Source: Devosia limi DSM 17137
GTDB lineage: Bacteria; Pseudomonadota; Alphaproteobacteria; Rhizobiales; Devosiaceae
NCBI RefSeq assembly: GCF_900128975.1
Contig: NZ_FQVC01000003.1
Location: 124,001-188,000, forward strand
Direction: 5' to 3'
DNA length: 64,000 bases
How positions within the stretch are numbered: position 1 is the stretch's first letter; the number at the start of each line of letters is the position of its first letter. Of the stretch, positions 26,923-35,023 are shown piece after piece. A program made the translations under genes and the position numbers. The notes below the pieces were generated by a model. It made no database searches. It saw only the letters and a list, made by a program, of their open reading frames with translations, and was not told where the DNA came from.

Positions 26923-27882
26923 TCAGGCCACCTGGATGCGCGGATCGACCGCGGCGTATGTGATATCGGTCAACAGGTTGACCACGATGACGCAGGCGCC
27001 GATCACCAGCGTTGCGCCCATGATGACGGGGTAGTCGCGGGTCTCCACCGCGTTGACCAGCAGCAGGCCCATGCCCGGCCAGTTGAAGACGCTCTCGATA
27101 AAGATGGCGCCGCCCACGGCGATGCCGATGGTCGAGCCGATCAGCGTGATCACCGGCAGCAGCGCATTGCGCACCGCATGCTTGACGATGACGAAGAACT
27201 CCCGAACGCCCTTGGCCCGCGCGGTCCGCACGTAATCCTGATTGAGCACCTCCAGCAGCGAGGCGCGCATATAGCGCATGATCAGTGCCGCATGACCGAT
27301 GGACAGCAGGCAGGCCGGCAGGATCAGATGGGCCAGCAGATCAGACATCGAGAAGCCCATGCCCGGCGTCAGCATGCCGCCCGATGGCGCCCAGCGCAGT
27401 TGCACCGAGAAGAAATAGAGACCAAGCAGGGCCGTCAGAAATGCCGGGCTGGAGATACCGATAAAGGCGACGACCGAAAAACCGATATCGGTCGGCGAAT
27501 TGCGCCGCACGGCGCTGATGATGCCGCCGGCAACACCAACGACGATGGCGATGATCAGGCCCGCCGCCATCAGCAGCAGGGTTGGTCCGATGCGCTCCAT
27601 CACCAATGGCAGCACCGGCACGCCGACCCGCTGGATCGAGTAACCGAGATCACCGGTAATGGCGGTTCGCAACCAGCCAAAATACTGCACCGGCAGCGGC
27701 GCATCGAGGCCAAGCCGTTCGCGCAGCGCCTGCATCGCCTCGGGCGATAGTGGCGAGGTCGGATTGACATAGGCATCGATCGGATCGCCTGGTGCCAGCC
27801 GCAAGAGGATGAACACCAGCACGCTCAAGGCAAGCAGCATCACGAGGCCGATAGCCAAACGTCGGGTAATGAAAGTCGTCAT
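26923..27882 (-). CDS. Peptide-family ABC transporter permease (DppB-like)
   Basis: 319-aa inner-membrane permease of the DppB/OppB family. It opens with [21 protein letters not shown] and then [14 protein letters not shown], the standard beginning of this subunit. The EAA loop is around [17 protein letters not shown], followed by [11 protein letters not shown]. About six transmembrane segments are visible. It is separated from the binding-protein gene by 77 bases that hold a GC-rich hairpin. Confidence 0.9.
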   Translation of the reverse strand: MTTFITRRLAIGLVMLLALSVLVFILLRLAPGDPIDAYVNPTSPLSPEAMQALRERLGLDAPLPVQYFGWLRTAITGDLGYSIQRVGVPVLPLVMERIGPTLLLMAAGLIIAIVVGVAGGIISAVRRNSPTDIGFSVVAFIGISSPAFLTALLGLYFFSVQLRWAPSGGMLTPGMGFSMSDLLAHLILPACLLSIGHAALIMRYMRASLLEVLNQDYVRTARAKGVREFFVIVKHAVRNALLPVITLIGSTIGIAVGGAIFIESVFNWPGMGLLLVNAVETRDYPVIMGATLVIGACVIVVNLLTDITYAAVDPRIQVA

Positions 27883-27909
27883 GGCATCACCGAAGCGTGT
27901 TGGGAGAAC

Positions 27910-27932
27910 GGGGCGGCACGGTGCGCCGCCCC
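27910..27932 (-). other. Intercistronic hairpin between binding protein and permease genes
   Basis: An 8-bp perfect GC stem (GGGGCGGC and complement) with a 7-base loop lies in the 77-base gap. No T-run follows. Such hairpins after binding-protein genes commonly protect the upstream message or reduce read-through, giving more binding protein than membrane subunits; this role is inferred. Confidence 0.5.
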
Positions 27933-27959
27933 AGAAGCGCGAAGTTCAGGCGATTGGGC

Positions 27960-29546
27960 CTATTCCGACTTGGCCCACTTTTCCGGGTGCGAAGCGAAGG
28001 GGCCGCCAGCTGGAGCCGGGGTCCAGACGAAGTCCACCAGATCATTGGAGGCAACGCCATAGCGGTTCGCCACCCACATGGTTGCCCATGGCAGTTCTTC
28101 ATTCATCACGCGACACACATTCTGCCAGCGCGCATCGGCCTGGGCCGCATCGGTTTCGCCAAGCGCCGCGTCAAACGCCGCACTGAGCGGCCGGCTCTGC
28201 ACGCGCATGATATTGGCGCCGTTCGGCGGTAGCTGGGACTCGTTGAGACCCACATTGATGCCGGCCGGGTTCGGACCATTCTGCAGGCCCGCATAGACCA
28301 GCGGGAACGCGTTCCAGTCCGGATTGCCTTCCTTGTAGACGATGCCGTTATAGGTCGGGGTATCGACCACGCGCGGCACCACATTGATGCCGACCTGCGC
28401 CAGCATCGCCTGGGCCGCAGCCATAACATTGGCCGCCAGTGGCGTGTTGTAATAGGTCAGCCAGGTGATCGGCTTGTCGCCGTTGATCTCAGCCCAGCCG
28501 GCTTCGGCCAGCAGCGCGCGGGCCTTTTCCGGATCATAGGCATAAGGCTCGATATCGGATGGCACCAGCTGCGGCGCGATATAGCCGCAATTGGCAGCCG
28601 TCGCCGCGCCACCATAGAGGCTCTCGATGATTGCATCGCGATCGATGGCATACATGAAGGCCTGACGGACCCGCACATCATCCCAGAGGTCGACCATGTG
28701 GTTGAAGCCGACATAGTTGACGACGAAGGACGCGCCCTCGATCACCCGGAAATCGGCACTGCCGTCAAAGGTCTTGGCGTCATCGGACTCCACATAGGTG
28801 AAGTCGATTTCGCCGGCGCGCAGCGCCGAGACGGCCGCAGCCGAATTGTCGAAATAGCGGTTGATGACGCGGTCGGTGACCGGACGGCCGAGGCGGTAGT
28901 CTTCGTCGGCGGCCAGTTCGACATACTGGTCGGTCACATACTGGGTGAACTTGAACGGACCGGTACCGATGGGGCTGGTTGCCCACCAGGTGCTGGTCGC
29001 GATGGCTTCCGGCGCAATATCGGCCAGCGCATGCTGGGGCAGGATCATCACCTGCGACAGCGTCGATAGCAGACCGCTGTCGGGCGCAGAGAGCTTCAGG
29101 ACCACCGTGCGGTCATCGGGCGCCTCAATCGAGGAGATCGAGTTCAGACGCGCCGAAAACACGCTGCCGGTCGCTGCATTCTTGGCCAGTTCGAGCGTGA
29201 ACTTGACGTCGGCCGAGGTAAAAGCCTCGCCGTCATGCCAGGTTTCTTCGGCCAGCGTGAAGGTGATCTCGCGCAGGTCCTCGCTGACAGTCCACTCGCT
29301 GGCGAGCGAGCCCTGCAGCGCGGTCAATTCCGCATTGTAGATGACCAGGGGTTCGAAATAGACACTGAGCCAGGTCAGGCCGCCGGTCGCTGCCAGCGGA
29401 TTGAAATTGCCCTGGAAACCACCGGGACCGACGTCGAAACCGCCAGTGATGGTCGACTGCGCCTGCGCAATGGCCGGCATGGTCAGCGCCGTAGCGCCAA
29501 GCAGGGCCGCAATTGCGACCGAGCGGGTAATAGCCTTCAGTGTCAT
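27960..29546 (-). CDS. Peptide-family ABC transporter substrate-binding protein (SBP family 5)
   Basis: 528-aa periplasmic binding protein. A cleavable signal peptide is clear (SVAIAALLGATALTMPAIAQAQ). The family-5 pattern follows, with EPLVIYN, AEETWHDGEAFTSADVKFTL, and VRQAFMYAIDRDAIIESLYGG. It is the first transporter gene of the leftward operon, 17 bases past the stop of the GntR gene. The peptide family also includes the sialic-acid binding protein SatA of Haemophilus ducreyi. With a nan-type locus around it, an amino-sugar ligand is more likely than a peptide, but this is inferred. Confidence 0.9.
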   Translation of the reverse strand: MTLKAITRSVAIAALLGATALTMPAIAQAQSTITGGFDVGPGGFQGNFNPLAATGGLTWLSVYFEPLVIYNAELTALQGSLASEWTVSEDLREITFTLAEETWHDGEAFTSADVKFTLELAKNAATGSVFSARLNSISSIEAPDDRTVVLKLSAPDSGLLSTLSQVMILPQHALADIAPEAIATSTWWATSPIGTGPFKFTQYVTDQYVELAADEDYRLGRPVTDRVINRYFDNSAAAVSALRAGEIDFTYVESDDAKTFDGSADFRVIEGASFVVNYVGFNHMVDLWDDVRVRQAFMYAIDRDAIIESLYGGAATAANCGYIAPQLVPSDIEPYAYDPEKARALLAEAGWAEINGDKPITWLTYYNTPLAANVMAAAQAMLAQVGINVVPRVVDTPTYNGIVYKEGNPDWNAFPLVYAGLQNGPNPAGINVGLNESQLPPNGANIMRVQSRPLSAAFDAALGETDAAQADARWQNVCRVMNEELPWATMWVANRYGVASNDLVDFVWTPAPAGGPFASHPEKWAKSE

Positions 29547-29563
29547 GGGTAGTTCCTCCCCTG

Positions 29564-30286
29564 TTATGTCTGAATGGTCTGCTTGTTCTTCTCGATGACC
29601 TGCATGATGCCCTGGTAATGCTCGTCCAGGCGCGTGCGGGCCTTCTCGACATCGCGGGCGACAATCGCCTCGACGATTTCATGGTGATCGCGCCAGGTTG
29701 CCAGCGGATCGGAATTTGTCAGGTTGGCAAAGTCGGACGCCTTGTAGAAGGCACCCCAGAACACTTCGATCAGTCCGGCGAGCATGCGATTGTTGTGGCA
29801 GCGGAACAGCAACCGGTGAAACTGCTCGTCTTCTTCGGCAAAGCTTTCATTGCGCTCGGCACGCTCGCGCATCCGCTCGGTCACCGCCCGCAGCTCGGCA
29901 ACGTCCTCTTCCGAGATCAGATCAATGGTCTTGCCGATCAGGCCGGTTTCGAGAACGCGGCGAATTTCGCGCAACTCCTCGACATCCCGCAAACTGTCAC
30001 CCAACCCATAGGCCAGATTGTCGAGCAGCGGCTGGAACGAGAATTCCTTGACGAACACCCCGATGCCACGGCGCGTCTCAAGGATACCCAGAGACTCAAG
30101 CGCCTTGATGGCCTCACGCACCGAATTGCGCCCCACACCCAATTGCTGGGCCAGGAAGGTCTCGGGCGGTAGCGGATTGCCGGCACGCAGGCCATTGTCC
30201 TCGATATAGCCGCGAAGGCTTTCCTGCACGGTGACATGCAGCGAAGGCGGTCGGCTCAGCGGCTTTATCGACTTCATTGTGGCCAT
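29564..30286 (-). CDS. GntR-family regulator, FCD subfamily (NanR-like by context)
   Basis: 240-aa regulator. The winged helix is GNPLPPETFLAQQLGVGRNSVREAIKALESLGILETRRGIGVFV. The FCD domain follows, with the metal-ligand style segments EEDEQFHRLLFRCHNN and WRDHHEIVEAI. The start at 30286 has GGAG 7 bases upstream; the open frame further upstream runs through the promoter and is not used. It is the first gene of the leftward operon and lies opposite the oxidoreductase/NanEK operon, with a set of symmetric repeats in between that are its likely operator. Confidence 0.9.
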   Translation of the reverse strand: MATMKSIKPLSRPPSLHVTVQESLRGYIEDNGLRAGNPLPPETFLAQQLGVGRNSVREAIKALESLGILETRRGIGVFVKEFSFQPLLDNLAYGLGDSLRDVEELREIRRVLETGLIGKTIDLISEEDVAELRAVTERMRERAERNESFAEEDEQFHRLLFRCHNNRMLAGLIEVFWGAFYKASDFANLTNSDPLATWRDHHEIVEAIVARDVEKARTRLDEHYQGIMQVIEKNKQTIQT

Positions 30287-30345
30287 TCCGGGTCTCCTGC
30301 TGATTGGGTTCTGGCGCGAAGCCATATCACCGTTCAGCTGTCCAG

Positions 30346-30400
30346 GCGACTTGTGGTATAGCGACTTGTAGGATATCCTGCAAGTCAATAAACGGACAAG
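30346..30400. promoter_or_regulatory. Tandem repeat and palindrome, likely GntR operator of the amino-sugar locus
   Basis: Two adjacent 15-base direct repeats (30346-30360 and 30361-30375) share GCGACTTGT and end in GGTATA or GGATA; 13 of 15 positions match. The second copy is also the left arm of a 22-base palindrome (30364-30385) with arms ACTTG and CAAGT around AGGATATCCT and a single mismatch pair. Another ACAAGT half-site follows at 30395-30400. Escherichia coli NanR binds GGTATA repeats, and one such element is present. The block lies between the divergent GntR and oxidoreductase genes. Confidence 0.65.
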
Positions 30401-30410
30401 TGGACAACCT

Positions 30411-31364
30411 ATGCGAATAGCCCTCCTTGGCGTCAGCCACTGGCACGCGCAAATGCATGCCGATGCAGCACTATTTTCCGGCGCCCAGCTTTGCGCTGCA
30501 TGGGACAAAGACCCCGGCATCGCCGCGAGCTTCGCCGCGCGCCATGCCATCCCGGCCAAGGAAACGCTGGCAGCAGCTTTGGCGAGCGACCCTCATCTTT
30601 GCGTGGTCATGGGCCATCCCCTTGATGTCCCGGCCCTGGCGCGGGCGGTCATCGAGGCTGGCATTCCAATGGTTTTGGAAAAACCAGCAGCTTGCAGCAC
30701 TGCGCAGCTGCAAACGATTGCAACAGCAGCAAAACAGCACTCTGCTTTCGTCGCCGTGCCCTTGGCCAATCGCTTCAGTCCCGCGCTTCGCCATCAGGCC
30801 GCAACCGGCCACCGCATAGCCCACGCCCAGTTCCGCATCATCAACGGCCCGCCGCAGCGCTATCGCGACGACGGCGTTGGCTGGGTCCTTGATCCCGCCA
30901 TCGGCGGCGGCGGTGCCCTGCGCAATCTCGGCATTCACGGCATCGACTGCGCGCTGAGCCTGGCGAAAGGCGCGGTCAAGCTGGAGGCGGCCCATATCGG
31001 CAAGCGCCTCTACGCAGATGAAGCCGTCGAAGACCATGCCATCGTCACCTTGAGCGATTCATCCGGCGCCCTCTTCACAATCGAGGCCGGCTATACCTTC
31101 CCCAGCATGGCGGCTGGCGGCGACTTCCAATGGCGGATCGCCAGCGCGGGCGACTATGCGATCGACAATGGCGACGATGCGGTTCTGTTCACCCCGACCG
31201 GACGCACCAGCCTTGCTCCCCTCCCCGCAGCCGAGCGCTATCGCGCCTTCATGGCCGACACGCTCGCCCGGCTGGAGAGCGGCCAGCCGCCGCTGGTCGG
31301 ACTGGCCGACTACGTTGCCGCCATGGACATCATCGATCAGGCCTATGCAGGAGCACGTTCATGA
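30411..31364 (+). CDS. Gfo/Idh/MocA-family oxidoreductase
   Basis: 317-aa NAD(P)-dependent sugar-type oxidoreductase. The N-terminal dinucleotide fold reads [17 protein letters not shown], where the usual GxGxxG is altered, followed by the conserved VLEKPAA. The second-domain signature is [17 protein letters not shown]. It is the first gene of the rightward operon and overlaps the second oxidoreductase gene by 4 bases. Gfo/Idh/MocA enzymes called NanX or NanOx convert 2,7-anhydro-N-acetylneuraminate to sialic acid, so such a role is possible, but other sugar oxidations are equally allowed by the sequence. Confidence 0.85.
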   Translation: MRIALLGVSHWHAQMHADAALFSGAQLCAAWDKDPGIAASFAARHAIPAKETLAAALASDPHLCVVMGHPLDVPALARAVIEAGIPMVLEKPAACSTAQLQTIATAAKQHSAFVAVPLANRFSPALRHQAATGHRIAHAQFRIINGPPQRYRDDGVGWVLDPAIGGGGALRNLGIHGIDCALSLAKGAVKLEAAHIGKRLYADEAVEDHAIVTLSDSSGALFTIEAGYTFPSMAAGGDFQWRIASAGDYAIDNGDDAVLFTPTGRTSLAPLPAAERYRAFMADTLARLESGQPPLVGLADYVAAMDIIDQAYAGARS

Positions 31365-32359
31365 CCGGTATCGGCATCATTGGCGCCGGCCACTTCGGCG
31401 CCGTCCACGCCCGTGCCCTGGGCGGCCTGCCCGGCGCGACCCTCGTCGCCGCCTGCCGCAATGACGCTGACGGGATCGCCGCTTTTGTGGCCGAGCATGG
31501 TGGCACGCCCTACACCGACTGGCGTGCACTGCTCGATGACCCGGCGGTGGACGCGGTGGTCATCGCCACGCCCCACCATCTGCATCGCGACGTCACGCTG
31601 GCCGCGCTCGCTGCCGGCAAGCATGTGCTGCTGGAAAAGCCCATGGCCTCCACGCTGGCCGAATGCGACACCATCATCGCCGGCGCTGCGCACAGCGCGG
31701 CCAAGCTGATGATCGGCCACGTCACCCGCTATTTCCTGCCCATGCAGGCCGCAACCGATTTTCTCGCCACCGGCGTCATCGGCCGGCCGATAACCGGCAC
31801 CAGCGCCTTCATCAAGCTCTGGATGGAATCCAACCGCCAACCCTGGCACCTGCAGAAATCCGCAGGCGGGGGCATGCTGATGACGGCCGGCATTCACGCG
31901 CTCGACCGCCTGGTTTACCTGATGGGTGGCCAGGTTGCCGCAGTCAGCGCCATGATGGGGGCCGCCTTCCACCAGCAGGAGGCCGACGATATTGCGCTGA
32001 TCAATCTTCGCTTCGCCGATGGCCGCTTCGGCCATGTCGGCAGCATCGGCTATCGCAACGGCGCGGTCACATCCGCCCTGCAACTGGTCTGCGAGAATGG
32101 CGTGCTGGACATCGACCTCAATGGTCGGCTACGCGTCGGCCAGGATGGCGCCTGGCGCGAATTGGACATTGCCGCCGAGGCCGATCCGATGATCGGCGCC
32201 GTACGCCGGCAATGGCAGGCCTTCCTCGCCAGCGTCAGCGCGGGCACGCCTGTCCCGATCGACAGTGCCTATGCACGTCAACTCGTTGCCATCATCGAAG
32301 CGAGCGCCCTGGCAGAGCAGGACCGCCGCGAAATCACCATTCATAAGGACCTGACATGA
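31361..32359 (+). CDS. Gfo/Idh/MocA-family oxidoreductase
   Basis: 332-aa NAD(P)-dependent oxidoreductase. The dinucleotide motif is intact, [17 protein letters not shown]. It has [29 protein letters not shown] and the active-site segment [18 protein letters not shown] with a His. It differs from its neighbour, which has a degenerate nucleotide motif, so the two are not simple duplicates. It overlaps both flanking genes by 4 bases. The longer open frame that begins inside the preceding gene is not used because the family N-terminus starts here. Confidence 0.88.
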   Translation: MTGIGIIGAGHFGAVHARALGGLPGATLVAACRNDADGIAAFVAEHGGTPYTDWRALLDDPAVDAVVIATPHHLHRDVTLAALAAGKHVLLEKPMASTLAECDTIIAGAAHSAAKLMIGHVTRYFLPMQAATDFLATGVIGRPITGTSAFIKLWMESNRQPWHLQKSAGGGMLMTAGIHALDRLVYLMGGQVAAVSAMMGAAFHQQEADDIALINLRFADGRFGHVGSIGYRNGAVTSALQLVCENGVLDIDLNGRLRVGQDGAWRELDIAAEADPMIGAVRRQWQAFLASVSAGTPVPIDSAYARQLVAIIEASALAEQDRREITIHKDLT

Positions 32360-33885
32360 CCGTGTCTTTGCTGGAACGCCTCGAAGGCGGGTTGATCGTA
32401 TCCTGCCAGCCAGTGGATGACGGTCCGCTCGACACGGTCGAGGCAATCGTTGCCTTCGCTCTTGCCGCGCGCGACGGCGGAGCCCGCGCGCTGCGCATCG
32501 AAGGTGCGGTCAATGTGGCGGCCGTGGCCAAGGCCTGTGACCTGCCCATAGTCGGCATCGTCAAGCGCGACCTCGACGGGTTCCCGGTCCGCATCACGCC
32601 CTATCTCGATGATGTCAATGATCTCGCTGACGCCGGCGCACACATCATTGCCGTCGACGCTACCGACCGGCCCCATCCTGTTTCGGTGCCCGCATTGCTG
32701 GCTGCGATCCATGCCCGCGGCCGTCTCGCCATGGCCGACCTGGCCGATATTTCCGAGGCCACGCACGCCAAGGCGCTGGGCTTCGACATCATCGGCACCA
32801 CCATGTCCGGCTATACCGGCGGCCCCATCCCCAGGGAGCCCGACCTCGAATTCCTCGCCGCCTGCCGCACGCTGGGCGGTACGGTGGTCGCTGAGGGGCG
32901 CTATAATACGCCTGCCGCCGCGGCCGCCGCGATGCGCGCCGGGGCGAGTGCCGTCTGCGTCGGCTCGGCCATTACCCGCACCGAGCATGTGACAGGCTGG
33001 TTCAGGTCTGCGGTCGACGGCGCCGCCGCCAGCCGCGATGAAACTGTCCTCGCGCTCGATATCGGCGGCACCAAGACCCTGGCCGCACTGGTGCGCGATG
33101 GCATCGTGCTTGACCGCCGCACGCTGCCCACCCCCGGCGCTGTCGCAACCCCCGAATGGTTCGACAGCATTGCCGGGCTCGTGGCTGGATGGGAGGGTAG
33201 ATATCGCCGCGTCGGCGCCGCGGTGACCGGCGTCATTGATGACGGCCACTGGTTCGCCCTCAATCCAACCACGCTGTCCATTCCCGAGCGCACGCCGCTG
33301 GTGGCTGAACTCGAACGCCGCCTGGCTGTCCCGACCGTAGCCCTCAACGACGCGCAGGCCGCGGCCTGGGGCGAGTTCAGTCGAGGTGCTGGCATCGGCA
33401 GGGACATGGCCTTCGTCACCGTGTCGTCGGGCATTGGGGGTGGCGCCGTGCTGAATGGCCGCCTGATCACCGGCGCCCGCGGCCTGGCCGGCAGCCTCGG
33501 CCAGATCCAGGGCAGTCCAGCGGCCCCTCGGCTCGAAAGCCGCGCCTCAGGCTTTGCCATCGCGGCAGCCGCCGGGGCTGCCGGTCATCCCGCCGACACC
33601 AGAGCCGTGTTTGCCGCTGCCGACGCGGGGGAAAGCTGGGCCACCGGCATCCTGCATGCCGCTGCGGCAGACCTTGCCATCGGCCTGTGCGACCTGCAGC
33701 GCATGCTTGATCCGGCATTGGTCGTGCTCGGCGGTGGCATTGGCTTGCTGCCGGCCTTCCGCGCCGTTCTTGACCAGGAACTGGCCGGGTTGCCGTCGCG
33801 CCTGCGCCCGGCTGTCGTTCCCGCGCAACTGGGCGCCGACGCCGGCATTATCGGCGTTGCCGACTTCGTCTGCGCGCCGGCATAA
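32356..33885 (+). CDS. nanEK: Bifunctional N-acetylmannosamine-6-phosphate 2-epimerase / N-acetylmannosamine kinase (NanE-NanK fusion)
   Basis: 509-aa fusion for two steps of sialic acid breakdown: phosphorylation of ManNAc and epimerisation of ManNAc-6-P to GlcNAc-6-P. Residues 1-220 are NanE, with [14 protein letters not shown], the catalytic Lys region [27 protein letters not shown] and VAEGRYNTP. Residues 225-509 are a ROK kinase, with the phosphate loop [14 protein letters not shown] and the catalytic Asp in [13 protein letters not shown]. The usual ROK zinc site (CxCGxxGC) and its His are absent: the region reads [22 protein letters not shown]. The stop codon abuts the convergent mrpG stop with no spacer. 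Confidence 0.9.
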   Translation: MTVSLLERLEGGLIVSCQPVDDGPLDTVEAIVAFALAARDGGARALRIEGAVNVAAVAKACDLPIVGIVKRDLDGFPVRITPYLDDVNDLADAGAHIIAVDATDRPHPVSVPALLAAIHARGRLAMADLADISEATHAKALGFDIIGTTMSGYTGGPIPREPDLEFLAACRTLGGTVVAEGRYNTPAAAAAAMRAGASAVCVGSAITRTEHVTGWFRSAVDGAAASRDETVLALDIGGTKTLAALVRDGIVLDRRTLPTPGAVATPEWFDSIAGLVAGWEGRYRRVGAAVTGVIDDGHWFALNPTTLSIPERTPLVAELERRLAVPTVALNDAQAAAWGEFSRGAGIGRDMAFVTVSSGIGGGAVLNGRLITGARGLAGSLGQIQGSPAAPRLESRASGFAIAAAAGAAGHPADTRAVFAAADAGESWATGILHAAAADLAIGLCDLQRMLDPALVVLGGGIGLLPAFRAVLDQELAGLPSRLRPAVVPAQLGADAGIIGVADFVCAPA

Positions 33886-34260
33886 TCAGCGCTGGCCCTG
33901 TTCGGTATAATCGGGATCGGCCGAGGGCGGCACATTGCCGTTGCGCTCGGTCCGGTCCCGATAGAGGGCTGCGCGGGCCAGCAGCATGAGGGTGACTGGC
34001 GTCGTCACCGAGACGAAGACGAAGACCAGCACTTCATGCACGGCGAGGCGCTGATTGGTCACCGTGAAGTAAACGACGGAGCCCAGCAGCAGAAAGATGG
34101 TGCCAAAGCTGGTGCCCAGCGTCGGCGCGTGGATGCGGTGGTAGAAGGTCTCCAGTCTGGCCAGCCCGATGCAACCAACCAGCGTCAGCAGCGCACCGGC
34201 CAACACGAGTACCGATACCAAAATCGCCGCCCAGACGGGGGTATCGACCGTTTCAATCAT
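33886..34260 (-). CDS. mrpG: Na+/H+ antiporter subunit MrpG (PhaG)
   Basis: 124-aa small membrane subunit of the Mrp antiporter, with three hydrophobic segments. The conserved core is LVGCIGLARLETFYHRIHAPTLGTSFGTI. The ATG at 34260 overlaps the mrpF stop (ATGA); the longer open frame upstream is out-of-family. It is the last gene of the leftward seven-subunit operon and converges directly on nanEK. Confidence 0.88.
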   Translation of the reverse strand: MIETVDTPVWAAILVSVLVLAGALLTLVGCIGLARLETFYHRIHAPTLGTSFGTIFLLLGSVVYFTVTNQRLAVHEVLVFVFVSVTTPVTLMLLARAALYRDRTERNGNVPPSADPDYTEQGQR

Positions 34261-34538
34261 TCGATGACCTCGCCGCGCATGAGGAACTTGGCCAGCGCCA
34301 CCGTGCCGACAAATCCAAGCAGGCCGATGATCAGTGCCACCTCGAAATACACCGTCGTGCCGGTGCGGATGCCGAACGCCACCAGCATCAGCATCGCACA
34401 GACATAAAGGGCATCGAGTGCAAGGATACGATCCTGCGCCCGTGGACCCAGGATCATCCGATAGACAGTGGCCACCATCGCCAGCGCCAGGAACACCTGC
34501 GCCACCGAGATCGACCAGAACAGGATGGTCGCGCTCAT
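34257..34538 (-). CDS. mrpF: Na+/H+ antiporter subunit MrpF (PhaF)
   Basis: 93-aa small membrane subunit with three hydrophobic segments. The family signature around MILGPRAQDRILALDALYVCAMLMLVAFGI is intact. Overlaps the genes on both sides by 4 bases, consistent with coupled translation of a stoichiometric complex. Confidence 0.89.
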   Translation of the reverse strand: MSATILFWSISVAQVFLALAMVATVYRMILGPRAQDRILALDALYVCAMLMLVAFGIRTGTTVYFEVALIIGLLGFVGTVALAKFLMRGEVIE

Positions 34539-35023
34539 TGGAAAATCTCCAGCAACAAGGCTTCGTAGCGGTTCTTGAGTGTGTCGATCCAGGTCGCTTC
34601 GTCGACCAGATCAAGCACGTGGATCAAGACGGTGTTGTTGCGCGCGTCATATTCAAGCCAGGCACTCCCCGGCGTTGCCGTCACGATGCAGGCGAGGATA
34701 GCTAGGGCAAACCGATCGGTCAGCAACAGCGGCACCGTGAGGAAACCATCCGTCTGGCCACGCTGCCTGCCTTCGAAGATGATGCGGGTGACCGCGATGT
34801 TGGAGCGCGCAATATCGACCGTGACCAGCCCGATCAGTTTGATGATCTTGCCGATATGGCGGATTTTGGGGCGCTCTGGCTGCAGCGCTGCCATTGCCCG
34901 GCTGGCCGCGAGAGCGATGCCGGCGCCGAGCAATATCTGTCCGGGGGCAATGGATTGCTGCAACAGCAGCCACATTGCCAGCAGTGCCAGGGCGAGCAGC
35001 GGATGGGGCAGAATATGTCTCAT
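34535..35023 (-). CDS. mrpE: Na+/H+ antiporter subunit MrpE (PhaE)
   Basis: 162-aa membrane subunit. Two N-terminal hydrophobic segments (LLALALLAMWLLLQQ and LLGAGIALAASRAMA) are followed by the soluble part with the MrpE hallmark LTDRFALAILACIVTATPGSAWLEYDARN and VLIHVLDLVDE. It overlaps mrpD and mrpF by 4 bases each. Confidence 0.9.
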   Translation of the reverse strand: MRHILPHPLLALALLAMWLLLQQSIAPGQILLGAGIALAASRAMAALQPERPKIRHIGKIIKLIGLVTVDIARSNIAVTRIIFEGRQRGQTDGFLTVPLLLTDRFALAILACIVTATPGSAWLEYDARNNTVLIHVLDLVDEATWIDTLKNRYEALLLEIFQ

